A DNA stretch of 64,000 nucleotides from Streptomyces sp. S4.7. Its GTDB lineage: Bacteria; Actinomycetota; Actinomycetes; Streptomycetales; Streptomycetaceae. The stretch is from NCBI RefSeq assembly GCF_010384365.1, contig NZ_CP048397.1, forward strand, positions 6,014,001 through 6,078,000. Direction: 5' to 3'. The translations under genes were made by a program, and so were the position numbers. The notes below the pieces were generated by a model, which was given only the letters and a program-made list of their open reading frames with translations, did not search any database and was not told the DNA's origin. Shown here in pieces: positions 53,026 to 60,677 of the stretch (positions are counted from its first letter, which is position 1; each line of letters opens with the position of its first letter).

Positions 53026-53044
53026 TGTCATCGTTTCGATGACA
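53026..53044. promoter_or_regulatory. RheA operator
   Basis: TGTCATC-GTTTC-GATGACA: exactly the inverted repeat TGTCATC-N5-GATGACA reported as the RheA target in front of hsp18. It lies between divergent rheA and hsp18 starts, 66 bp before hsp18. Confidence 0.9.
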
Positions 53045-53110
53045 TGTTACAACAGTGGCAGCCGCAGCGCATTGGCAGTTTCTGCCCGAACCAACTGGAG
53101 GTGTTCCGTG

Positions 53111-53545
53111 ATGTTGATGCGCACCGAATCGTTCCGTGAACTCGACCGTCTCTCCCAGCAGTTCCTGGGCGCGACCGGTACCTGGTCCAGGCCGTCCGCG
53201 ATGCCGATGGACGCCTACCGGGACGGCGACGTCTATGTGATCGCGCTGGACCTGCCCGGTGTCTCGCCCGAGGCGATCGACATCGACGTGGAGCGGAACA
53301 TGCTGACCGTCAAGGCCGAGCGGCGGCCCGTCGCCAACTCCGACCAGGCACGCATGGACCTCTCCGAGCGGCCCCTGGGGGCCTTCTCCCGCAAGGTCGT
53401 GCTGGCCGACACGCTCGACACGGAACGCATCGAGGCGGACTACGACGCCGGTGTCCTCACCCTTCGGATCCCCGTCGCCGAACGTGCCAAGTCCCGCAAG
53501 ATCACCGTCGGCGCGGGAGCACGGCACAAGGAGCTCCGCTCCTGA
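53111..53545 (+). CDS. hsp18: Small heat-shock protein Hsp18 (alpha-crystallin/Hsp20 family)
   Basis: 144 residues from ATG 53111 with GGAGGT 8 bp upstream. A short N-terminal arm, an alpha-crystallin domain (about 38-130, MDAYRDGDVYVIALDLPGVSPEAIDIDVERNMLTVKAER), GAFSRKVVLADTLDTERIEADYDAGVLTLRIPV, and a short tail. The chaperone holds unfolding proteins during heat stress. It should be induced when RheA leaves the operator. Confidence 0.93.
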   Translation: MLMRTESFRELDRLSQQFLGATGTWSRPSAMPMDAYRDGDVYVIALDLPGVSPEAIDIDVERNMLTVKAERRPVANSDQARMDLSERPLGAFSRKVVLADTLDTERIEADYDAGVLTLRIPVAERAKSRKITVGAGARHKELRS

Positions 53546-53580
53546 CCACGCTCACCACCGTCTCCGCCACCAACTCACCG

Positions 53581-54036
53581 ATGAAGAAAGGCATCCGCCC
53601 GATGCACCCCCAGGCAGAGGTACCGACGTCGGCACCGGCCATGACGTACGACCAGATGCTCGAACGAGTGCGGTACGACGGCGCGTACCCCACCAGGGAA
53701 CGGGCCGAGCGGACAGTACGTGTCGTACTGGCGGCATTCGGCGGGCAGCTCAGTGCTGACGAGCGCGGCGAAGTGGCCGCGAGCCTGCCCGTCGAAGCGG
53801 CGCGCATCCTGATGGCCGAGCCGCCCGCCGCCGAACCGCTCACCGGCTGGGGCTTCGTCAAGGACCTGGCCACGCGTACCGGGGGCACACCCGCCACCGC
53901 CCGCTGGGACGTGGGCACGGTCCTGGCCCTGGTCGCCCACCTCGCGGGAGACGATCTCCGCGACCGCGTCCTCGCACGGCTCCCCTCCGGCTACGCCCTT
54001 CTGTTCGGCCGCGCCGAACTGCTCCAGGCAGCCTGA
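53581..54036 (+). CDS. DUF2267 family protein
   Basis: 151 residues from ATG 53581; ATG 53602, behind AAAGG, is an equally good start. A single DUF2267 domain: MLERVRYDGAYPTRERAERTVRVVLAAFGGQLSADERGEVAASLP and a second half-repeat ending LRDRVLARLPSGYALLFGRAEL. All-helical, function unknown, often near stress genes. It lies 35 bp after hsp18 and is probably co-transcribed. Confidence 0.82.
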   Translation: MKKGIRPMHPQAEVPTSAPAMTYDQMLERVRYDGAYPTRERAERTVRVVLAAFGGQLSADERGEVAASLPVEAARILMAEPPAAEPLTGWGFVKDLATRTGGTPATARWDVGTVLALVAHLAGDDLRDRVLARLPSGYALLFGRAELLQAA

Positions 54037-54085
54037 ACACCTGTCGCGAACCCAGGGCGGTGTCCTGCCCCCGAGGCGGCCCAAG

Positions 54086-54189
54086 GTCCCGGAAGAAGTC
54101 CCAGAGATGCCGCCGCACCCCTCCCCGACCGGTAAAGTAGCAGGTCGGAAGGGGTGCGGCGGCATCCGCACATCAGATGTCCCGGAAGA
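54086..54189. repeat. 11-bp direct repeats flanking the first large hairpin
   Basis: GTCCCGGAAGA occurs at 54086-54096 and 54179-54189, on either side of the hairpin at 54106-54166. A related AAGTCCCAGA occurs at 54096-54105, 54292-54301 and 54303-54312. They mark the left edge of the pseudogene region and could be remnants of an integration or excision site. Confidence 0.6.
54106..54166. terminator. Large hairpin, left edge of the pseudogene region
   Basis: The left arm 54106-54130 and right arm 54143-54166 pair over 17 consecutive bases plus a further CCGACC/GGTCGG, with a small bulge and a 12-base loop. It is 70 bp after DUF2267, so it may terminate the hsp18 transcript; its size is beyond what termination needs. 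Confidence 0.6.
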
Positions 54190-54362
54190 GACCAGCGAAC
54201 GCGGTGACCTGCTGCGATGAGTGGCTGACACCGCTGACCTGCGCGAATAGCCTTTCAGCTGTTTCAGGTTCGTGCCGGTTGATGGGGCCGAAAGTCCCAG
54301 AAAAGTCCCAGAGGCCCCCACTCCTGATGGACGCCCTCTCGGCTTTATTCAGGGTGGGGCAG

Positions 54363-54421
54363 CAGGCGCGCGTACCGTGGCGGTCGCCTTGATGGGGCGA
54401 CCGCCACGGTACGCGCGCCTG
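54363..54421. repeat. Perfect 26-bp inverted repeat
   Basis: Arms 54363-54388 and 54396-54421 are exact complements around TTGATGG. Not followed by a T-run. Such a long perfect stem points to a terminator of a mobile element, a nicking/transfer site or an integration scar. Confidence 0.85.
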
Positions 54422-54422
54422 T

Positions 54423-55030
54423 CCAGCTTCGGCCCAGGCCATGGCGTTGTGATGCTGATGCCCCCGGCGACCGCACCGCAGTTGCTGGCCGACCGGCTGA
54501 AGGCGACTGGGGGCGAGGCCCCGATCAGCAGCCCGTTCGGCTGGCTGACCCGTCGCGGCATGGTGCAGAGGCAGGCATGCTCGGACACCAGATGCGACGA
54601 CGGGATCCGCTTGGACACCGGCAGCAAGTGCGTACAACTGCGGCAACGTGATCCACATCCGCCGCAGCAGCCGTGTCCGGATCACGGCAGAGGTCGACTG
54701 GGAGATGCCCGGCCTCGGTGACGACAAGCGCCGCCAGACCATCGAGAACCGCCTCCGTGAGCAGGCCGCCTGCGAGGCGGAGGACTTCGTGCGGCGCCGC
54801 GAGCAGGCCGCCGAGAAGCAGGCCCGCCGTATCGCGGCCCGCGCGGCCGCCCAGGAGCGGGCGGATGTCGAGCGCCAGGCCATGGCCGCTGCTGACGCGG
54901 TCCGGCAGGCCCGGCCGTGCGAGGACTGCGGGCAGTCGCAGGCGGCCGGGCTGTGCGAAGCGTGCGGATACCGGCGTGAGGCTGAGACCCTGACCGTAGA
55001 GGCCGGCCTGGTCACCGCGGCGCGGTCGGT
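54423..55030 (+). pseudogene. Truncated, frameshifted zinc-finger protein typical of actinobacterial mobile elements
   Basis: One frame gives SPFGWLTRRGMVQRQACSDTRCDDGIRLDTGSKC; a single-base shift at about 54628 then gives YNCGNVIHIRRSSRVRITAEVDWEMPGLGDDKRRQTIENRLREQAA, a charged coiled coil and CEDCGQSQAAGLCEACGYRREAE. Two CxxC pairs flank each end of the helix. This is the C-terminal half of a larger protein that I associate with Streptomyces integrative elements or plasmids (from memory, not certain). It is cut off at about 55030 where sulfatase sequence begins. Confidence 0.6.
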
Positions 55031-55033
55031 CAT

Positions 55034-55729
55034 ATGGACGCGGCGGCCGGCCGGATCCTGGACCGCCTGGAGGAGCTAGGCATAGCCGAAGAGACACTCG
55101 TCGTCTTCACCACCGACCACGGCCTTGCACTCCCCCGGGCCAAGTGCTCGCTGTACGACCCGGGGCTAGAGGTGGCGTTCCTGGTGCGCTATCCGGACCG
55201 CGGCTGGTCCGGCGGTCGGGTGGAGGACGCGCTGCTGTCGAACATCGATGTGCTACCGACGCTCTCCGCCCTGCTCTCTCTGCCCGTGGACGACGCGGTC
55301 CAGGGCCGGAGCTTCCTGCCGCTGCTGGATGGCGCTCCGTACCAAGCCCGCACCGAGATCCACGGTGAGATGACATATCACGACTACTACGACCCGCGGC
55401 GCTGCGTGCGCACGGGGACGCATAAGCTCGTCGCCAACTTCAGCTCCGCCTATGCCTTCATGGACCCGAGCCAGTCCTGGCACCGCCGCTGTACCCCACT
55501 CGTGCAGCTCTCGGGCGCCCAGGTGTACCATCCCGCGCTGGAACTCTACGACCTGCGCACGGACCCGGACGAGCTGAGCGACCTCGCCGACGACCCGGAC
55601 CAGGCCGAGACGGTGGCGGACCTGTCGGCGCGGCTGTACGCCTGGATGCGGGAGACGAAGGACCCGCTGCTGAACGGCGCGGTGACCTCGCCGCTGCACG
55701 GCAAGACCATCGGCAGACTGGCGTCATGA
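55034..55729 (+). pseudogene. C-terminal fragment of a sulfatase
   Basis: 231 residues matching the last half of arylsulfatase/sulfamidase-like enzymes: VDAAAGRIL-type helix, LVVFTTDHGLALPRAK with the metal-ligand Asp-His, DALLSNIDVLPTLSALLSLPV, GRSFLPLLDG, EMTYHDYYDPRRCVRTGTHKLV, ELYDLRTDPDELSDLADDP. The N-terminal half, including the CxPSR site that is turned into formylglycine, is missing. The ATG at 55034 is an internal methionine-like position at the junction. It cannot be an active sulfatase. Confidence 0.82.
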
Positions 55730-55880
55730 CCGGGCCCCGACCCGACGCGCCCCCGAGACGCCCAACATCGTCCTGATCATGACGGACGACCAGGCCGTCC
55801 AGGGCACCGGCTGTTACGGCAGCTCGCAAACAAGACCCCGTCGGTGGACCGCGTCGCCGCCGACGGCGCTTCGGCTCACC
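55726..55880 (+). pseudogene. N-terminal scrap of a second sulfatase
   Basis: ATG 55726 overlaps the previous stop. After a frameshift the reading PNIVLIMTDDQAVQGTGCYGS appears, then, after a second shift, NKTPSVDRVAADGAS. These are the first 40 residues of a sulfatase (metal-binding DD of MTDDQ). It breaks off well before the CxPSR active site. The order C-terminal fragment then N-terminal fragment shows there were two tandem sulfatase genes. Confidence 0.75.
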
Positions 55881-55891
55881 ACACTGGGCGG

Positions 55892-56373
55892 GTGACGACT
55901 CGACCAGCTTCTCCCACGACTCTCCGTGCTGTTCTCTTCGACTCAGGCGGCGTTCTGATGCGGCCGATCGGCGGCCGTTGGAACCCGCCAGCCGACTTCG
56001 AGCAGTCCGTCCTCGTTCACGCCCCGTCCATCACACCGCAGCAGTTCCCCGCGGCAATCGATGCGGGCGACGACTTCTTTGCCGCCTCGCCATCGACACC
56101 CGACTACGACGATTACCACCGGGTGGTGCTCCGTCATCTCGGTGTGGACGCGACCTCGCGGCTGCTGGCCGACTTGCGACGCGAGGTCCCGCCGTCAATG
56201 TTCCTGGAGACGTACCGGAGGTCGAAGAGACCCTGGAGGAGCTGAGCCGGCGGGGAGTGCGGTTGGCTGTGGCCATCGGACTCGGCTGTGCGGGACGTGC
56301 GGTGTGTCGCGGCTCGGCCGTCTCGGACGTGCCGTCCATCACCTCTCTGACGGAACTATTGGATCTCTTCTGA
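55892..56373 (+). pseudogene. Frameshifted, internally deleted HAD-family phosphatase
   Basis: From GTG 55892: LRAVLFDSGGVLMRPIGGRWNPP (HAD motif I) and YDDYHRVVLRHLGV. One C appears lost near 56216, after which PEVEETLEELSRRGVRLAV continues in another frame. Motifs II-III are then missing, and the chain jumps to SITSLTELLDLF, the usual end of such proteins. Confidence 0.7.
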
Positions 56374-56748
56374 CACCGCCGCCCAGGCAGCCGTTCACTT
56401 GATGCTGGGACCGCAGGACTCCGAAGTCGTTGCAGTACAGCACTGAAGTACAGCCACTGTGATGACCACAATCGGCCGTGCTGACCCTTAGCGTCCTCGT
56501 GACCAAGACGGATGACCTCACCGACCCGTCGGTAGTTCACATCGGGGGGCACCTGACATCTACGCTCGGCATCAACGACATCACACCGCAGCGCGCCGGT
56601 CGGCTGGTGATCGGCGCCGCTGAGGTGGGAAATTCCTGGGACCGCCGTCGGGTGGGTGCCAACTTGATAGTCGGGCCGGTCGCCGTACTGTCTGGCGGGT
56701 GGGTCCCGGGTGTTCGGCCCGTACCGGATACGCATCGCAGGAGGGCAT
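56374..56748. other. Intergenic region, no gene seen
   Basis: About 375 bp before the FGE gene. Short open frames have no recognisable product; the minus-strand PPDVNYRRVGEVIRLGHED looks protein-like but I cannot place it. The region holds the FGE promoter. Confidence 0.35.
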
Positions 56749-57714
56749 ATGACGACCGCAGAACCGCAGCCGAGGCCGGCCTGCTGTGCGCCGCAGCGGG
56801 AGACTTCGAGACTGGTGGAAGCTCCGGCCGCGGAGCCATCGCGGTCCGCTGCCCCTGGGCGGGAGCCCCTCCGCGGCTGGCGGGAGCTGCCCGGCGGTAC
56901 GTTCCTGATGGGCTACGACCACGGACCGTACCCGGCGGATGGTGAGGGCCCGGTGCGTGAGGTGACGCTCGACGCGTTCACGATCAGCGCCGGGGCGGTC
57001 AGCAACGAGGAGTTCGCGGCCTTCGCCGAGGCGACCGGGTACGTCACTGGCGCCGAGCGGTACGGCTGGTCCTTCGTCTTCGAGGGTTTCCTCCCGAAGA
57101 GCTTCCCGCCCACGCGCTCCCCGATGGCCACCCCTTGGTGGCGTCAGGTGCACCGGGCCGACTGGCGCCACCCGGAAGGCCCCGGCTCCGGCCTGCGCGG
57201 CCGGTGGGACCACCCGGTTGTGCACGTCTCACATCACGACGCGCTCGCCTACTGCCGCTGGGCGGGCGCGAGGCTGCCGACCGAGGCGGAGTGGGAGTAC
57301 GCCGCGCGGGGCGGGCTGGTCCGGCAGCCGTATCCGTGGGGCGCCGAGCGCGATCCCGGGGGCGAGTACCGGATGAACATCTTCCGGGGGCGCTTCCCCG
57401 GTCACAACACCGCGGCCGATGGCTACCGCGGCACCTGCCCGGTGGACGCCTTCGCGCCGAACGCGTACGGCCTGTACAACACCACGGGCAACGTATGGGA
57501 GTGGTGCGGCGACTGGTTCAACCCGCGCTTTCACCGTCAGGGCTCGCGGCAGAACCCGACGGGGCCGAAGTTCGGCGAGGCGCGGGTGCTCAAGGGCGGC
57601 TCCCACCTGTGCCACGAGTCGTACTGCCTGCGCTACCGCACGTCCGCCCGGATGGGCAACACCCCCGACAGCTCCAGCGGCAACACCGGCTTCCGCGTCG
57701 CCCTGACCCGCTGA
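56749..57714 (+). CDS. Formylglycine-generating enzyme (sulfatase-modifying factor)
   Basis: 321 residues with CAGGAGGG before the ATG. Converts the cysteine of the CxPSR motif in sulfatases to formylglycine using copper and O2. FGE fold: FLMGYDHGPYPADGEGPVREVTLDAFTIS, HVSHHDALAYCRWAGARLPTEAEWEYAARGG, NTTGNVWEWCGDWF, and the catalytic pair Cys288/Cys293 in GGSHLCHESYCLRYRTSAR. Complete and apparently functional, although both linked sulfatases are broken here. It must serve sulfatases elsewhere or be on its way to loss. Confidence 0.92.
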   Translation: MTTAEPQPRPACCAPQRETSRLVEAPAAEPSRSAAPGREPLRGWRELPGGTFLMGYDHGPYPADGEGPVREVTLDAFTISAGAVSNEEFAAFAEATGYVTGAERYGWSFVFEGFLPKSFPPTRSPMATPWWRQVHRADWRHPEGPGSGLRGRWDHPVVHVSHHDALAYCRWAGARLPTEAEWEYAARGGLVRQPYPWGAERDPGGEYRMNIFRGRFPGHNTAADGYRGTCPVDAFAPNAYGLYNTTGNVWEWCGDWFNPRFHRQGSRQNPTGPKFGEARVLKGGSHLCHESYCLRYRTSARMGNTPDSSSGNTGFRVALTR

Positions 57715-57767
57715 GCGTCGCATCGCGCCCGGGACCGCGACCGCGACCGCGACCGCGAACAGGGACG

Positions 57768-58787
57768 TCAATGGTGGGCCATCAGGTTCTTCAGTTCAGG
57801 GGCCAGCCGGCGCGCCATCAGCTCGTGGCCTTCCGGACCGGGGTGGACGCCGTCGGTCAGAAGACCGGCGTCCGGTTGGCCGAGGATGTCCGGGCCGTCG
57901 ATGAGATGGAGGTCGGTGTCCCCGTGCTCGCCCAACAGGGTCACGGCCTCGCCGACGGCGCGGCGGATCTGGGCCAGAGTCATGCCGCCCGGGCCCGTGG
58001 TGTTCTCCTTGGACGGGGAGACGATCGGGGAGATGACGGCGAGAGGCACGCCGGGGTGGCCGTCGCGGACGGAGCTGAGGAAGCCCAGCACGGCCGGCAG
58101 GAAGGAGCGCTCGGTGAACGTGCCCTGGCTGCGGACGTTGATGCCGAGGCAGGTCACGATGAGGTCGGCAGGCCGGTCGCGGACGAGGCGGGCAACCATC
58201 GGGTCGAGGTGGCACTCGCCGGCGTAGCCGAGGCAGGTCAGGTCGTACCCGAGGGCCCGGGCCGTGAGCGCGGGCCAGGTGCGGGTGGGTGAGGCCGCCT
58301 GCCTGCCATGGGTGATGGAACTGCCGTACACGACCAGCGCGGGCCGGCTGGGTGGCTCGGCTCGCCAGACCCGGGCGTGGGCATCGACGGACAGCCCGCG
58401 CAGGCGCGATTCGCCGAACTGCGGCAGCCACAGCTCAAGGGTTCTGTCGCCGGCCGGGAGTCCGTCGAAGCGGAAGGATCCCTCTGCCGTCAGCGTCCGG
58501 GTGCGGACGGGCTCGCCGTCCACGAGCAGGTCGACCGGGGAGAGTTCGTCCCCACCCACCGGGGAGAACCGGCCGGAGAAGTGTGTGCTGTCCGTGCCGA
58601 GCACGATCCGTATCCCCGCCGCCATCGCCGCGCGCCTGCGCAACATGTCCCCGGGGAAGAGGGAGATCCGGCTGTGGGGCAGGCGCCACGGGCGGGAGAA
58701 GCCGGACGTGTGCTCCACCTCGATCGCGCCGGCCCACAGCAGAGCAGGGTCGTCGGCACGGATCTCACGCCTCCGCTCATGCTTCAC
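57768..58787 (-). CDS. SGNH/GDSL-family hydrolase with N-terminal carbohydrate-esterase-like domain
   Basis: 339 residues from GTG 58787, a weakly supported start (no clear ribosome site; the frame is open further upstream). The first 120 residues form a beta-rich domain; the catalytic part has LVVYGSSITHGRQA (nucleophile Ser), CLGYAGECHLDP (block II Gly), VTCLGINVRSQG (block III Asn) and LLTDGVHPGPEGHELM (Asp..His). This two-domain form is found in carbohydrate esterases, so removal of acyl groups from a glycan is likely. No signal peptide is seen. It converges on the FGE gene. Confidence 0.75.
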   Translation of the reverse strand: MKHERRREIRADDPALLWAGAIEVEHTSGFSRPWRLPHSRISLFPGDMLRRRAAMAAGIRIVLGTDSTHFSGRFSPVGGDELSPVDLLVDGEPVRTRTLTAEGSFRFDGLPAGDRTLELWLPQFGESRLRGLSVDAHARVWRAEPPSRPALVVYGSSITHGRQAASPTRTWPALTARALGYDLTCLGYAGECHLDPMVARLVRDRPADLIVTCLGINVRSQGTFTERSFLPAVLGFLSSVRDGHPGVPLAVISPIVSPSKENTTGPGGMTLAQIRRAVGEAVTLLGEHGDTDLHLIDGPDILGQPDAGLLTDGVHPGPEGHELMARRLAPELKNLMAHH

Positions 58788-59147
58788 ACGCGCACCGCCC
58801 GTCCACTCGACCGGCTCTCGTTCGGCACTTCCATGAAGCGGACCACCTCCAGCAGTTTTCCCGGCGGCATGGGTGCTCTGCCGGTGGCACATCGCCACGA
58901 TCCCGGGCGGCAGCCCTCCGTGGAGTACGTCGCCACCAGCCCTGACCTCCAGGACCGGGACGTGGTACCGCGACATGCGGCACCCGCAACCGGGCTCCGG
59001 GCGCGGACGCACCGGATCGTTGCAGTGCGGCCCTCCGGCCACACGGTGCTGACCTCCTCGCCGCATGACCGCTCGGCCCCGGCAACTTCCGTGCCGCGCC
59101 CGGCTTTCGTGGCGGCCTCGCCGTATCCCGCCACGTAGCGCTTGGCT

Positions 59148-59179
59148 GAGGCACAGAGGCACAGAGGCACAGAGGCGCG
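59148..59179. repeat. Tandem 8-bp repeat
   Basis: GAGGCACA three times in succession followed by the variant GAGGCGCG. Confidence 0.85.
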
Positions 59180-59555
59180 GGGCGTGCCGTGCCGTGCCGC
59201 TCGGCGAGGTTGATCGTGGCCCTCGCATCCCGCGTTGTCAATGTCCGTCTTCGGCAAGGACGAGAAACGGGATCTGCGACGCGGAGGTCGCCGAGGCCGA
59301 GCACACCGTGTTCAACGGCAAGGCCCGGAACTGCCGTACGAGCGCCTGTCTCCTGGTCCGCCGAGTCGCACGTTCTTCGGTGGCCGGTGTCCCGGAGAGA
59401 CAGGCGGGTTGTTCGCCGCCCGGCGTTTCCACGCGCGGTATTTCAGCGACCTGCCCCGGGCCGCGCCGGAGGCCGAAACCGATCGTTCTGAAAAGTTGGC
59501 GACGACCCGTTGACGGCCTTGGACATCTGTACGTAGCGTCCTTGCCATCCTCGCT

Positions 59556-59568
59556 TCATACGTATTAG
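59556..59568. promoter_or_regulatory. Putative LacI-family operator
   Basis: ATACGTAT (59558-59565), a perfect palindrome with central CG, 13 bp before the LacI start, a position suited to autoregulation. Confidence 0.4.
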
Positions 59569-59578
59569 GGATTCCGGC

Positions 59579-60643
59579 ATGGCAGCACAACGACGGCGCC
59601 CCACCCAGGTGGACATCGCCCGTCGCCTCGGTATTTCCCAGGCGACCGTGTCCCTGGTGGTGAGCGGTGGCCCGGCGAGCTTCCAGGTAGCCCCGCACAC
59701 ACGCCAGGCCGTGCTGGAGGCTGCCGCCGACCTCGGTTACACGGTCAACGCCGCTGCGCGCAGTCTCAAGGGCGGCCGAAATCGCCTCCTTGGCCTGTAT
59801 ACGTTCGAGCCGGTCTTCCCGGTCGGCCAGCGCGACTTCTACTTTCCGTTCCTGCTCGGCGTCGAAGAGGCGACCGCCGAATACGGCTACGACCTCCTCC
59901 TGTTCAGTTCGGCCAGCTCGCGCGGCGACCGCAGCATCTACGCCGGTGGGGCCAACCGGCTCAAGGTCGCCGACGGATGTGTCCTTCTTGGGCGCCACAT
60001 CGACCGCAACGAACTGGCCGAACTCGTCCGTGAGGACTTCCCGTTCGTCTTCATCGGACGACGTGAGGTCCCCGGCGAGGAGTTGTCGTACGTCGCCCCC
60101 GACAACGTCGGGGCTACCCGGGACACCGTACGATCCCTGGCCGGCCTCGGGCACCGGCGCCTGGCGTACCTGAAGATGGCTGACGACCAGGAACCCACGC
60201 GGGACCGCGCGGCGGGCTTCCGGCAGGGGATCGCCGACGCCGGGATCGGCGAAGACCAGGTCCTCGTCCACGCCATGGGCGAACCGGCGGCCGTCACCGG
60301 CGAATTGCTCCAGGAGTGGCTCGCCGGCGGGATCACCGCGCTGCTGGTCGAGCCGAGCGAGGACGATGCCGCGGTCGCGGCCGTCGAACGGGCCGCCGCC
60401 GAGGCGGGGATCCGCGTCCCGGAGGACTGCTCGGTCGTCCTCCTCGGCGACCCGCCCCTCAGCGAGAGCACGCGTGACTGGACCCGGTACACCCCGCCGC
60501 GGGAGCAGATGGCCCGCGAAGCCGTCCGGCTGCTCCTGGAGTTGCTGGACGACGAGGAGGGCCGACCGCGCCACCTTCTCCTCGGCTGCAGGCCGATCGC
60601 CGGAGAGACCGTCGCCGCACCGCGCGCGGGGCGCCCGTCATGA
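59579..60643 (+). CDS. LacI-family transcriptional regulator of the ABC importer
   Basis: 354 residues. DNA-binding domain RPTQVDIARRLGISQATVSLVVSG (residues 7-30) with the hinge helix AARSLKGGR, then a sugar-binding-type effector domain (DFYFPFLLGVEEATAEYGYDLLLFSS, ALLVEPSEDDAAVAAVERAAAEAGIRVPEDCSVVLLGDPP). It starts at ATG 59579 and ends 34 bp before the permease genes. LacI control suggests the importer moves a sugar-containing compound rather than peptides. Confidence 0.9.
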   Translation: MAAQRRRPTQVDIARRLGISQATVSLVVSGGPASFQVAPHTRQAVLEAAADLGYTVNAAARSLKGGRNRLLGLYTFEPVFPVGQRDFYFPFLLGVEEATAEYGYDLLLFSSASSRGDRSIYAGGANRLKVADGCVLLGRHIDRNELAELVREDFPFVFIGRREVPGEELSYVAPDNVGATRDTVRSLAGLGHRRLAYLKMADDQEPTRDRAAGFRQGIADAGIGEDQVLVHAMGEPAAVTGELLQEWLAGGITALLVEPSEDDAAVAAVERAAAEAGIRVPEDCSVVLLGDPPLSESTRDWTRYTPPREQMAREAVRLLLELLDDEEGRPRHLLLGCRPIAGETVAAPRAGRPS

Positions 60644-60677
60644 CCCATGGGCACGCACCGCTGAAAGGGCTGCCGCA

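Larger units (their letters stand above)
58788..59578. other. Long region without a convincing gene
   Basis: About 790 bp. It contains a short tandem repeat (59148-59179) and, near its right end, a LacI-type operator candidate. Open frames on both strands are low in complexity. A decayed gene is possible but I could not identify one. Confidence 0.4.

Noticed and set aside
54106..54166. tRNA or small structured RNA
   Set aside because: The stem is a single long hairpin; no cloverleaf, T-loop GTTC pattern in place, or anticodon arm can be drawn.
54173..55033. 286-codon minus-strand frame across the pseudogene region
   Set aside because: No recognisable product; the plus strand carries the zinc-finger fragments with CxxC pairs in order.
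59148..59179. CRISPR array
   Set aside because: Repeat unit is 8 bp without spacers and no cas genes are present. No CRISPR-like array was seen anywhere in the window.
58777..59304. Minus-strand gene upstream of the SGNH hydrolase
   Set aside because: Composition is Arg/Pro/Ala-rich with no motif; treated as non-coding, though it leaves the true start of the hydrolase uncertain.
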